Source of the DNA: JBEVJK01 sp040510195
GTDB lineage: Bacteria > Pseudomonadota > Alphaproteobacteria > Rhizobiales > Rhizobiaceae
Assembly (NCBI GenBank): GCA_040510195.1
Contig: JBEVJK010000053.1
Location: forward strand, 1-64,000
Direction: 5' to 3'
DNA: 64,000 bases
The notes under the pieces are model-generated. The model made no database searches. It was not told the DNA's origin and worked only from the letters and a program-made list of their open reading frames with translations. Made by a program: the position numbers and the translations under genes. Of this stretch, positions 53,301 through 61,027 are shown one piece after another (the stretch's first letter is position 1; each line of letters starts with the position of its first letter).

Positions 53301-54072
53301 GAACAACTTCAACGCGCCGGAACCGGTGGCACGCGCCGCAGTGCTCTATGCCTTCCGGGTGATGGTCGAGGGCCAGATCCCGATGAACGCCGGCTGCCTG
53401 AGGCCGATCGACATCGTCATCCCCGACGGCTCGATGCTGAAGCCTGCCTATCCGGCTGCCGTGGTGGCGGGCAACGTGGAGACATCGCAACACGTGACCA
53501 ACGCGCTGTTCGGCGCGATGGGCGCGCTTGCCAACGCCCAGGGCACGATGAACAACCTGACCTTCGGCAACGCCACCTACCAGTATTATGAGACCATCTG
53601 CTCGGGCTCGCCGGCGGGGCGGATGAATTCGGGCCGGGGCTTTGACGGCACCTCGGGCGTGCACACCCACATGACCAACTCGCGCCTGACCGACCCGGAG
53701 ATCCTCGAACTCCGATTTCCGGTCCTGCTCGAGGACTTCCACATCCGCGCCGGGTCGGGCGGCAAGGGCCGCTGGAGCGCCGGCGACGGCACCCGCCGCA
53801 CGATCCGCTTCCTGGAGCGAATGGAATGCGCCATCCTGTCGTCGCATCGCAGCCGGCCGCCTCGCGGCGCGGCAGGTGGGGGCGACGGTGACGTCGGAAC
53901 GACGCAAGTCCGACGCAAGGACGGGCGGCTGGAAACGCTCAAGGCCTGCGACCAGACGGTCCTCGATGCCGGGGAAGCGGTGATCGTGACGACGCCGACA
54001 GCAGGAGGGTTCGGCGAGGTTGGCTACCCGCCGGAGGATGCCGCGCTCAACGAGAAGTATTCGCGCAGATAG
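50389..54072 (+). CDS. Fused hydantoinase A/B (5-oxoprolinase family)
   Basis: A 1227-residue protein joining HyuA and HyuB halves, as in eukaryotic and bacterial ATP-dependent 5-oxoprolinase, which opens 5-oxoproline to glutamate. The HyuA half (about residues 1-690) has an actin-like ATPase fold: RGGTFTDVIGRD at the start, KMGTTVATNALLERKG, and GFDMGGTSTDVAHYDG near 290. The HyuB half (about 700-1220) starts DPVMLEVFNNLFMSIAEQMG and contains DFSCAVFDRDGALVANAPH and HHADVGG. Starts at 50353, 50365 and 50371 are also in frame; I prefer the one giving MATKWDFWIDRGG. A related hydantoinase activity is possible. Confidence 0.9.
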   Translation: MATKWDFWIDRGGTFTDVIGRDPQGRLHPRKLLSENPEAYRDAAIHGIRELLGVADGEAIPAGAIGDIKMGTTVATNALLERKGDRVLLLITRGFRDALRIAYQARPEIFAKEILLPELLYERVIEVDERVRADGTVETPLDLAGIEPAIEQAKADGIDAVAIVFMHAWKFSAHEEVVAGLCRDMGFAQVSVSHEVSPLVKLVGRGDTTVVDAYLSPILSRYVRQVAEALGMKTGAMQAEAPRLMFMMSSGGLTAADLFQGKDALLSGPAGGVVGMVETARLAGFDKVIGFDMGGTSTDVAHYDGDYERAFDTEVAGVRVRAPMMRIHTVAAGGGSVLHFEAGRFRAGPDSAGANPGPACYRRGGPLAVTDANLMLGKLQPDFFPAIFGPGQDEPLDIAVVREAFAALAAEIGDGRSPEAVAEGFITIAVENMANAIKKISVQRGYDVTEYLLNCFGGAGGQHACLVADALGMEAVLIHPFSGLLSAYGIGLSSVFASRQQALIQPLAETSVPAMSRLIGELAAAVLKELGEQGIGEGDTTLRPILHIRYDGTDTALPVPLQGEDIGRARRDFEEAHKAQFGFIYDDKPMIIEAVAVEGVDRRRHGRDEEDRPLAPGAAEAGDSRRIFCEGRWQAAGIHRREGLTPGQRIAGPALIIESHQTIVVEPGWQAEITAKDHVLLRRPYKKRRQAALGTEADPVMLEVFNNLFMSIAEQMGVTLQNTAYSVNIKERLDFSCAVFDRDGALVANAPHMPVHLGSMDRSVETIIRLNAGDIHPGDVFALNAPYNGGTHLPDITVVTPVFDEAGGGILFYVASRGHHADVGGTAPGSMTPLATTVDEEGVLFDNFRIVARGRFREAELHELLTDHPYPARNPHQNIADLKAQIAANEKGVAELRKMVAHFGLDVVNAYMGHVQDNAAESVRRVLDRLPDVAEYAYPTDTGQIIKVRISVDRARRQATVDFTGTSPVMKNNFNAPEPVARAAVLYAFRVMVEGQIPMNAGCLRPIDIVIPDGSMLKPAYPAAVVAGNVETSQHVTNALFGAMGALANAQGTMNNLTFGNATYQYYETICSGSPAGRMNSGRGFDGTSGVHTHMTNSRLTDPEILELRFPVLLEDFHIRAGSGGKGRWSAGDGTRRTIRFLERMECAILSSHRSRPPRGAAGGGDGDVGTTQVRRKDGRLETLKACDQTVLDAGEAVIVTTPTAGGFGEVGYPPEDAALNEKYSRR

Positions 54073-55031
54073 ATCTCGGACGAGCGGTCCATCGAGAGCG
54101 CGGCGGCAACGAAGGCGCGCGGCCGATAGTCGACCTCGCGCTCCAGGATGCGATCGAGCGCGGCGTCGAAGCCGGCCAGAGTTTGAAACGTCTCGCCGCA
54201 TGCATCCGAGAAGAAGGGGACCGAGCTCGCCGGGATGGTGCTGGTGCCCGCGAGTTTCCACAGCGGATCGGCCCAGATGCCGAAGTCCCAGGCGAGGACG
54301 GGCACGTTGGACGCCAGCGCTTCCTGATAGGCCAGGCCCTGGGTCTCGTGCTCGCACAGGAAAAGCATGAAACGAGATCGCCGCAGCAGGTTCTCGTAGG
54401 TCGCATGATCGTGCAGCCCGTAGCGAAGCTCGGCGATTCGAAGGTTTCTTGCGGCAATCTTCTCCCTCAGCTTTTCCAGAAGACCGGGAACCAGGACGTA
54501 GCGATCCCAGCGGATCTTGTCGTAGACGAGAACGTCTATGTCCTTGGCCAGTCCACGCGTGTCGTCCCAGCGGTTGATGTCGATGCCGGCGAACCATGAG
54601 GCGAGCGTGTCGCCGTAGGCCGGCTCGAACATGGCCCGCATCCAATCGGCAAGCACGAGGTACTTCCTGAACCGCGGATCTTCCATCAGGCGCGGAGCCT
54701 GCAGCGGGTGATCGTAGAGCGACCGCCCGAGCAGCGCCGGATTGGGCAGCGACCAGCCTTCGAGAAGCGACGTGTCGCCGACGAGGCCGACCGGGTGGTC
54801 GGGATGCTGCCGCGCATACGCTTCATCGTTGATCCTGACCTCGACACCACGTCTTCGTAGGGAGGTCACGAGCAGGCCGAACGATACGTCGAAGCCCGAA
54901 AGTTTCTGTCGCCGATGGAGCTTCTGGAACAGCGGCCGGAGAAGCGGCTTCAAGTGGCGGTCGAAGCGCACGAACTTGTCTCGCTCGCGCTTGCGGTAGA
55001 ACAAGAGAACCAAGCCGGGTCGCGCTGCCAC
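54024..55031 (-). CDS. Glycosyltransferase (GT4-like)
   Basis: A 335-residue protein most like cytoplasmic GT-B glycosyltransferases. The C-terminal half has FLCEHETQGLAYQEALASNV followed by PVLAWDFGIW, the typical donor-binding E-x7-E region (about residues 225-255). The N-terminal half contains LVTSLRRRGVEVRIND. GTG at 55031 is the start. It shares 49 bases tail to tail with the 5-oxoprolinase gene. Its neighbour across the gap is a broken polysaccharide polymerase gene, so both may be parts of a reduced surface-polysaccharide locus. Sugar and acceptor are unknown. Confidence 0.75.
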   Translation of the reverse strand: MAARPGLVLLFYRKRERDKFVRFDRHLKPLLRPLFQKLHRRQKLSGFDVSFGLLVTSLRRRGVEVRINDEAYARQHPDHPVGLVGDTSLLEGWSLPNPALLGRSLYDHPLQAPRLMEDPRFRKYLVLADWMRAMFEPAYGDTLASWFAGIDINRWDDTRGLAKDIDVLVYDKIRWDRYVLVPGLLEKLREKIAARNLRIAELRYGLHDHATYENLLRRSRFMLFLCEHETQGLAYQEALASNVPVLAWDFGIWADPLWKLAGTSTIPASSVPFFSDACGETFQTLAGFDAALDRILEREVDYRPRAFVAAALSMDRSSEIYLREYFSLSAASSGG

Positions 55032-55342
55032 GGTGCCCTTCCGGTCCGGACCTGGCGGCGGCGGTCATGCGAGAGCGCGGCGCGGTGGCTACCGCGTCGG
55101 CTGCCCGCGGCTTCCGCCAGGATCGCATCGAGTGCCAAAGGTCGCTTTCCCCGACAGGTACTCCACGCTATAGCCAGCGTCCATAGCCGATCCTCATTGC
55201 CGAGAGGTCGCCGCAAATGCCCGAGAACGAAGCCTCCAGCAGGGGCGACACCTTTCGCGAAGGCCGCGACTGCCTGGCCGCGGCGCCATCGCCGTCGCCC
55301 CCCGGAAACCAAGAGGGCGCACGGGCGAGAGCGAGATAAGAT
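55032..55342. other. Gene-free stretch between glycosyltransferase and polymerase genes
   Basis: These 311 bases lie between two divergent polysaccharide genes. Open frames across it have the Arg/Ser/Pro-rich composition of non-coding GC-rich DNA, and I see no gene, RNA or clear promoter. It could hold promoters for both sides or the remains of a lost gene. Confidence 0.5.
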
Positions 55343-56555
55343 TTGCGACTCCGGAAAAGTGCCCTGATCGATCCGCAGGTCAATGGCTTCTATGCCGTCA
55401 GCGCGATTGCTGCGTCTTTCTTCATTTTTGCCTATTCCATCCGCTTGGGTCAGGTTCCGATCCTCATCTACTATGCGTTGTGGTTGCCGCTGATCCTCGT
55501 CAGCTACCGAATGACCCTCGGCGCGTGGCAGGATTTGCTCCTCCCTTTCGGCATCGCTCTTTGGTGCCTCGCTTCGGTGATCTGGTCGGACGCGCCGTCG
55601 TTCACGCTGCGGGGAGGACTTCAATTCGCCAGCCATATCCTGTGCGCGGTGATCGCTGCCCGCGTGGCGAGCTTGCGTTCCTTGGCGATCGGAGCGGCTA
55701 TCGGGTCCTTCTTCGTTGTCATCTATTCTTTTGTCGTGGGCGGCTATTCGGTAGACGCTTTGGACGGTTCCTACACGTTCGTGGGGGCCTTCGGCTCAAA
55801 GAACCAGCTCGGTTTCTTCTCATCGCTCTGCATCTATTTTTCGCTCGTTGCGCTGCTGGCGATGCGCCTCTCACTCCCGACCCGCATATTCTTTATTGCC
55901 GCGCTCGTCGCTGCGGGCGTCGCCCTTGCGTGGTGTCGATCGGCCACCTCGATCGCCAGCCTGGTCGGCGGCGTCGCGACGTTTCTCGGCCTCATGCTGT
56001 GCATGCGCTTCCCTCCCATGGTGCGCGCAGGCGTGCTCGCTCTCTCGGCGTCGGCCTGCGTCCTTTTTGCTGCGCTGGAGGGCGGGCTCGACCTGTTCCT
56101 CGGCCTGATGGGGCAGGGACGCCACGCTGACTGGGAGAACCTACATCTGGGCAGAAGGTCTCAACGAGATCTCCGCGAAGCCGATCCTGGGATACGGGTA
56201 TCAGGCCTGGTGGGTAGAGGGTCGATCCAAGGCCGAAGAACTGTGGGAGCTCTTCTACATCGCCTCAAAGAGCGGGTTTCATTTTCACAATTTGTACCTT
56301 GAGGCCGCTGTCGAGATCGGCGCCGTCGGGCTGGCCCTTTTCCTGCTCATGATCGTCCTCATCGCCGCCAGGTACACGAAGGCCGTGCTGACGAGCCAGG
56401 ATCGCGACGCACCGGCCTTGATGGGCCTGCTGGCGATGCTGCTCGTTCGTTCGTTCGTCGAGGTCGACTTCCTGACTGCCTACGCTCCTGGATCGTTCCT
56501 GATGGTCTGGATGCTGTGCTCGTCGCGTAAAAGCACCAGGCACGACGCAGCTTGA
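55343..56555 (+). pseudogene. O-antigen ligase/polymerase family gene, frameshifted
   Basis: A membrane protein of the O-antigen ligase/exopolysaccharide polymerase (Wzy/ExoQ) family, about 400 residues if intact, with ten or more hydrophobic segments. The first frame (55343 to about 56110) covers most helices, including VGAFGSKNQLGFFSSL, then turns into an Arg-rich tail. The proper continuation lies in another frame: after LMG it reads RDATLTGRTYIWAEGLNEI, the family hallmark, then ILGYGYQAWW, HNLYLEAAVEIGAVGLA and ends at 56555. One extra G in the run of four G at 56110-56113 explains the break. It is either a true pseudogene or a sequencing error. The start is probably TTG at 55343. Confidence 0.85.
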
Positions 56556-56658
56556 GTGAGCGGCGGCAGGCACGCGGGTCGCCCGTCACCGCCTCTGTCA
56601 CCCCTCTGTCATCGGCATTCGCTAGGTCCCCTCGCAGAGGAAACGCAGGGGATTCGCC

Positions 56659-57903
56659 ATGTCCGACTTCGCCTCCCACGTCACTCTGGCCGACGGCCGG
56701 GGCCTCGCCAAGGCGGTGCACCAGAACCGGGCGCTCAGTCGGGCCGGCATGTCAGAGCGCCTCTTCACCTGGCTCTTCTCCGGCCTCGTCTATCCCCAGA
56801 TCTGGGAGGATCCGGAGGTCGACATGGCGGCGATGAAGCTCGCCGAGGGTCAGCGGATCGTCGCCATCGCGTCGGGCGGCTGCAACGTGTTGGCCTATTT
56901 GACGCGCGGGCCGGCGGCGATCGACGCTGTCGACCTCAACCCGGCCCACATCGCGCTCAACCGGCTCAAGCTCGCTGCGGTGGCGCGCCTGCCCCAGCAG
57001 GCCGACTTGATGCGCTTCTTCGGCGGCGACGGTCACGCGGCGAACGTCGCGGCCTATGACCGATTCCTGGCGCCGCATCTCGACCGCGCGACGCGCGCCT
57101 ACTGGGATGCCAGGACATGGCGAGGCCGCCGGCGCATCGCTGTCTTTACCCGCAACTTCTACCGAACCGGCCTGCTCGGCCTGTTCATCGCGGCGGGTCA
57201 CCGCGTGGCGCGCCTGCATGGCGTCGACGTTTCGCGGATCATGGAGGCGCCCACGCTGAGCGCGCAACGGCGCTTCTTCGAGGCCGAGATCGCGCCGCTC
57301 TTCGAGCGTCCTCTCATCCGGTTCGCGCTCGGCCGCAAGGCTTCGCTGTTCGGGCTCGGCATCCCGCCGGCCCAGTACGACCGCCTGCTGTCGGCCGGTA
57401 GCGACATGGCCGAGGTTCTCAAGGCGAGGCTTGAGAAGCTCAGCTGCGGCTTCCCGCTCGACCAGAACTACTTCGCATGGCAGGCCTTCGCCCGGCGCTA
57501 CCCGCGCGTCGGCGACGCTGCCCTGCCCGCCTACCTGGAGCCGGCGCATTTCGATACCATTCGCCGCCATGCCGGGCGCGTGCGGCTCCACCAGCGGGAC
57601 GTGACGTCGCTGCTCAGGCAGAAGGCGGCGGCGGCGGTCGATCGCTTCGTTCTGCTCGACGCGCAGGACTGGATGACCGACCGACAGCTCACGGAGCTGT
57701 GGACGGAGATCACGCGCACCGCCGCGCCGGGCGCCCGCGTCATCTTCCGCACTGCGGCCGCACCCAGCCTGCTGCCCGGCCGCATCCCCGCGCATGTGCT
57801 CGACGCCTGGACCTACGAGGAAGACGCCTCCCATGCCCTGTCGGCCCGCGACCGCTCGGCGATCTACGGCGGCTTCCACCTCTATGTGAAAAACGATCGA
57901 TGA
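56659..57903 (+). CDS. btaA: BtaA: diacylglycerol 3-amino-3-carboxypropyltransferase
   Basis: A 414-residue enzyme of the BtaA/DUF3419 family that moves the 3-amino-3-carboxypropyl group of SAM to diacylglycerol, giving diacylglyceryl-homoserine, first step to the betaine lipid DGTS. Features are FSGLVYPQIWEDPEVD (about residues 40-55), the SAM loop IVAIASGGCNVLAYL (about 68-82), DAVDLNPAHIALNRLKL (about 91-107) and LDAQDWMTDRQL (about 331-342). GTG/ATG choice is clear: ATG after a GGGATTC leader. Its stop overlaps btaB as ATGA. Confidence 0.93.
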   Translation: MSDFASHVTLADGRGLAKAVHQNRALSRAGMSERLFTWLFSGLVYPQIWEDPEVDMAAMKLAEGQRIVAIASGGCNVLAYLTRGPAAIDAVDLNPAHIALNRLKLAAVARLPQQADLMRFFGGDGHAANVAAYDRFLAPHLDRATRAYWDARTWRGRRRIAVFTRNFYRTGLLGLFIAAGHRVARLHGVDVSRIMEAPTLSAQRRFFEAEIAPLFERPLIRFALGRKASLFGLGIPPAQYDRLLSAGSDMAEVLKARLEKLSCGFPLDQNYFAWQAFARRYPRVGDAALPAYLEPAHFDTIRRHAGRVRLHQRDVTSLLRQKAAAAVDRFVLLDAQDWMTDRQLTELWTEITRTAAPGARVIFRTAAAPSLLPGRIPAHVLDAWTYEEDASHALSARDRSAIYGGFHLYVKNDR

Positions 57904-58577
57904 CCGGCGCCGAAGCCAGCATGCGGCATGCCGCGCTGATGGACGCGGTCTATCGGCGGCAGCGCCATGTCTACGACGCCACGCGAAAGTTCTACCTTTT
58001 GGGCCGCGATCGCCTGGTCCGCCATCTCGACGTGCCGGCCGGCGGCAGCGTGCTGGAACTCGGCTGCGGCACCGGCCGCAACCTCGTGCTCGCGGCAGAG
58101 CGCTACCCCACCGCCGCGCTCTACGGCCTCGACATCTCGGCCGAGATGCTGGCGACAGCCGCCCGCTCTCTTGGCCGGGCCGAGACGGCCGGACGAGTGT
58201 GCCTCGCCGTCGGCGACGCGACGGCCTTCGATGCCGAACGGCTTTTCGGTCGCACCGAGTTCGATCGCATCTTCGTCTCCTATGCGCTGTCGATGATTCC
58301 CGCCTGGGAGCGGACCATCGCCGCAGCGCTCGACCGGCTGGCGCCCGGGGGATCGCTGTCGATCGCCGATTTCGGCCGCCAGGAGGCGCTGCCACGCTGG
58401 TTCAGGCTCGGCCTGCGGCGCTGGCTCACGGCCTTTCACGTGGCGCCGCGGGACGCGTTGCTGGGGGTACTGGAGGCCGAATGCCGACGTCGGGGAGCCG
58501 AGCTTTCCTTCACGACGCTGCATCGCGGCTATGCCGTGCACGCCATCGTCCGCACGCCCGGCAAGGCCCGACCCTAG
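57900..58577 (+). CDS. btaB: BtaB: betaine-lipid N-methyltransferase
   Basis: A 225-residue class I SAM methyltransferase with motif I VLELGCGTGRNLVLAA (about residues 50-65) and LYGLDISAEMLATA (about 74-87). Directly coupled by ATGA to btaA, it should add three methyl groups to diacylglyceryl-homoserine to complete DGTS. Rhizobia use this lipid to replace phospholipids when phosphate is scarce. A Pho-box could not be identified with confidence upstream of btaA. Its TAG stop shares one CTAG with the convergent serine hydrolase gene. Confidence 0.92.
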   Translation: MTGAEASMRHAALMDAVYRRQRHVYDATRKFYLLGRDRLVRHLDVPAGGSVLELGCGTGRNLVLAAERYPTAALYGLDISAEMLATAARSLGRAETAGRVCLAVGDATAFDAERLFGRTEFDRIFVSYALSMIPAWERTIAAALDRLAPGGSLSIADFGRQEALPRWFRLGLRRWLTAFHVAPRDALLGVLEAECRRRGAELSFTTLHRGYAVHAIVRTPGKARP

Positions 58578-59944
58578 TCGATGCTGGCGGCGAGCGAGGC
58601 CACCAGCGGTGTGGCCGAATAGCCGAGCCGGGAGGGCGTGAGCCCGAGGCGCACCACGACCAGGCGACGCGACGGCACAACGGCAATCGACTGCCCGTCA
58701 TGGCCGAGCAGCCAGAACGTGTCGGTCGGCAAAGGCGGCTCGCTCCCCGGCCTGGCATTGTCGTCGCGCAGCCAGAGGCTGCCCTTGGCATAGTCGCCGT
58801 TCGAGGCTGCCACCGGCTCGCGCATCATGCCGGCAAAGCCGGCCGGCAGGATCCGGGCGCCGTCCCACATCCCATCCTGCAGCAGGAACTGGCCGAAGCG
58901 TGCCCAGTCCCGCGCCGTGGCGTAGAGGTAGGAGGAGCCGACGAAGGTCCCGGCTTCGTCGGTCTCCAGCACGGCACTGGCCATGCCGAGCGGACCGAAC
59001 AGGGCCTTGCGCGGCCAGGCCAGCGCCGCCTGCGGATCGTCGAAAGCCTGCTGCCAGAGGCGGGACAGAATCTGGGAGGTGCCGCTGGAATAGCTCCAGG
59101 TCGCGCCGACCTTGCCGACCAGCGGCTTGGCGGCAGCGAAGGCGGCCATGTCGGGTTCCAGATAGAGCATACGGGTGACGTCGGTGACGTCGCCATAGTC
59201 CTCGTTGAAGGCGAGCCCGCTCTGCATGGCCAAAAGGGCGGCGATGCTGATCGCGCCGCGCCCGTCCTTTTCCCAGGCCGGCAGCAGGGCCTTGCGTTCG
59301 AGCGCCAGGCGGCCGTCCGCGACCAGCGTCCCGACCAGGGCCGCCGTCACCGTCTTGGTCATCGACCAGCCGAGCAGCGGCGTCTCGGCGGAGAAGCCGT
59401 TGGCATAGCGCTCGCCGACGATCCGCCCGTTCTCCACCACCACCAGGGCCCGCATGTCGGGGCCGGTCATGGCCGGATCGTTGAGGATCGCCATCAGGTC
59501 GGGGGATTGGGAGAGCTCGACGCGGTTGCCCTCCGGCCAAAGCGCGTCGGGCCGCGCTGCGGCAGCCGGTTCCGGCAAAGCGATCGAGGCGGCTCGCGCC
59601 ACCTGGCCGTCGGGCACCGAGGCACACCCAAGGCCGTCGCGGGCGACGGCGACCGACTTGCCGAAAAGGCCGAGAAGCGCGGCCTCGACGGTGCGGCGCT
59701 CTTGGTCGACCTCGACCCGCATCAGCTTGAGGACGGGATGGCCAGGCGCCTGAACGTCGACCCTCAGCACTGCATCGGGCTTGCGTCCCGCGACGAAGAC
59801 GTTGGAGCAGACGATCTTGGCGGTATAGCCCGAGGCCACGCGGATCAGCGCCGGCGGAGCGGCGGTCAGCCAGGCGGCCAGGCCCAGCACGGCGATCAGC
59901 GACAAGGCAGCCAGGACCACCACGATCTTGAGAAAGATGCGCAT
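58574..59944 (-). CDS. Beta-lactamase-related serine hydrolase
   Basis: A 456-residue class C beta-lactamase-fold protein. One N-terminal membrane segment (about residues 4-26) anchors or exports it. The nucleophile motif S-x2-K is SMTK in LLGWSMTKTVTAAL (about residue 190), the Tyr-x-Ser-like motif is YSSGTSQIL, and LGHDGQSIAVVPSRRLVVV holds the third conserved box. Such proteins are esterases, D-aminopeptidases or carboxypeptidases; resistance to beta-lactams is not implied. ATG at 59944 has GGTGGG upstream; the frame extends further to 60223 without signal-like sequence. Confidence 0.85.
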   Translation of the reverse strand: MRIFLKIVVVLAALSLIAVLGLAAWLTAAPPALIRVASGYTAKIVCSNVFVAGRKPDAVLRVDVQAPGHPVLKLMRVEVDQERRTVEAALLGLFGKSVAVARDGLGCASVPDGQVARAASIALPEPAAAARPDALWPEGNRVELSQSPDLMAILNDPAMTGPDMRALVVVENGRIVGERYANGFSAETPLLGWSMTKTVTAALVGTLVADGRLALERKALLPAWEKDGRGAISIAALLAMQSGLAFNEDYGDVTDVTRMLYLEPDMAAFAAAKPLVGKVGATWSYSSGTSQILSRLWQQAFDDPQAALAWPRKALFGPLGMASAVLETDEAGTFVGSSYLYATARDWARFGQFLLQDGMWDGARILPAGFAGMMREPVAASNGDYAKGSLWLRDDNARPGSEPPLPTDTFWLLGHDGQSIAVVPSRRLVVVRLGLTPSRLGYSATPLVASLAASID

Positions 59945-60137
59945 CTGCCCACCCCTCGTGCACACGGAGCACGATTCGAAGTGCCGCCATTGCTGGCTGA
60001 GAATCCGCCGGCTGTCGAGCGCTCTCAACCGAAAATCAACGATGTTCGGCGATGACGCCGCGGCAAGGGGACTTTCCGGCCGGCGCGGAATGAGCGATGC
60101 TCCGGCCGGCGGGCCCGCATGAAGGAGAGGTATCTGG

Positions 60138-60941
60138 ATGCGCGCGTGGGTGGGTTTGACGGGGCTGGCGCTGCTGGCCGCCTGTACGACGGTGGAGGAC
60201 CTCGCACCGGTGGCGAGCCGCACCGAGACGTCCGTCGTCGGGACCGCGACGACCTATCCCCGCTTCGGCGACAACGACCCGCATGACTGGCGCGGCGGCA
60301 CGCCATGGCGCTATGCCGTGCACGGCACCGACGTTTCCAAGTACCAGACCTCTGTCGACTGGGGTAAGGCCAAGGCCAGCGGCATCTCCTTCGCCTTCGT
60401 CAAAGCGACGGAGGGCGGCGACCGGCTGGACGATCGCTTCGAGCACCATTGGCACGGCACGCGCTTGGCCGGCGTGCCGCGAAGCGCCTACCACTTCTAC
60501 TACTTCTGCCGACCCGCATCCGAGCAGGCTGCCTGGTACATCCGCAACGTGCCGCGCGACAAGGCCGCGCTGCCGCCGGTGCTGGACATGGAGTGGAACC
60601 CCCTCTCGCCAACCTGCAAGCTCAGGCCGTCGCCGGCGACGGTGCGCAAGGAGATGCGGACGTTTCTTGAGCTCGTCGAGCGCCATTACGGCAAGAAGCC
60701 GATCATCTACACCTCAATCGACTTCTTCGAGGACAACGACCTGTCCACTTTCCAAGGCTATCCCTACTGGCTGCGTTCGGTGGCAGGGCACCCGCAGGAA
60801 AAATATGGCAGCCACCCCTTCACCTTCTGGCAGTACACCGGCACGGGCGTCGTGCCGGGGATCAGCGGCAATGCCGACATCAACGTCTTCAACGGCAGCG
60901 TGGCGTCGTGGAGGAAGTGGCTGAAAGCCAACACGCACTGA
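60138..60941 (+). CDS. GH25 muramidase lipoprotein
   Basis: A 267-residue lysozyme of glycoside hydrolase family 25, which cuts between MurNAc and GlcNAc. The signal LTGLALLAAC has a lipobox (Cys16). The catalytic barrel starts GTDVSKYQTSVDWGKAKASG (about residues 63-82); AFVKATEGG, AYHFYYFCRP and the acid pair in PVLDMEWNP (about 151-159) are family motifs, and FWQYTGTGVVPGISGNADIN closes the domain. The gene lies upstream of an MltB-type transglycosylase in the same direction. Confidence 0.92.
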   Translation: MRAWVGLTGLALLAACTTVEDLAPVASRTETSVVGTATTYPRFGDNDPHDWRGGTPWRYAVHGTDVSKYQTSVDWGKAKASGISFAFVKATEGGDRLDDRFEHHWHGTRLAGVPRSAYHFYYFCRPASEQAAWYIRNVPRDKAALPPVLDMEWNPLSPTCKLRPSPATVRKEMRTFLELVERHYGKKPIIYTSIDFFEDNDLSTFQGYPYWLRSVAGHPQEKYGSHPFTFWQYTGTGVVPGISGNADINVFNGSVASWRKWLKANTH

Positions 60942-61027
60942 GGCCATAGTCTGCTTCTGCCCGCTTTTCGCCACAGCCGTTGGGCAAAGCGAAGGCTCGC
61001 AGGCAGGAAGAGCGGGAGAACGGGCCG

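Noticed and set aside
50344..54645. A 1433-codon open frame antisense to the 5-oxoprolinase gene
   Set aside because: It mirrors the true gene codon for codon. In GC-rich DNA with strong third-position bias the antisense frame rarely meets stops; the translated protein is rich in Arg, His and Val without any domain.
56108..56120. Programmed ribosomal frameshifting in the polymerase gene
   Set aside because: The G-run is not followed by an obvious stimulatory structure or slippery heptamer known for this purpose; pseudogene, phase variation or sequencing error is simpler.
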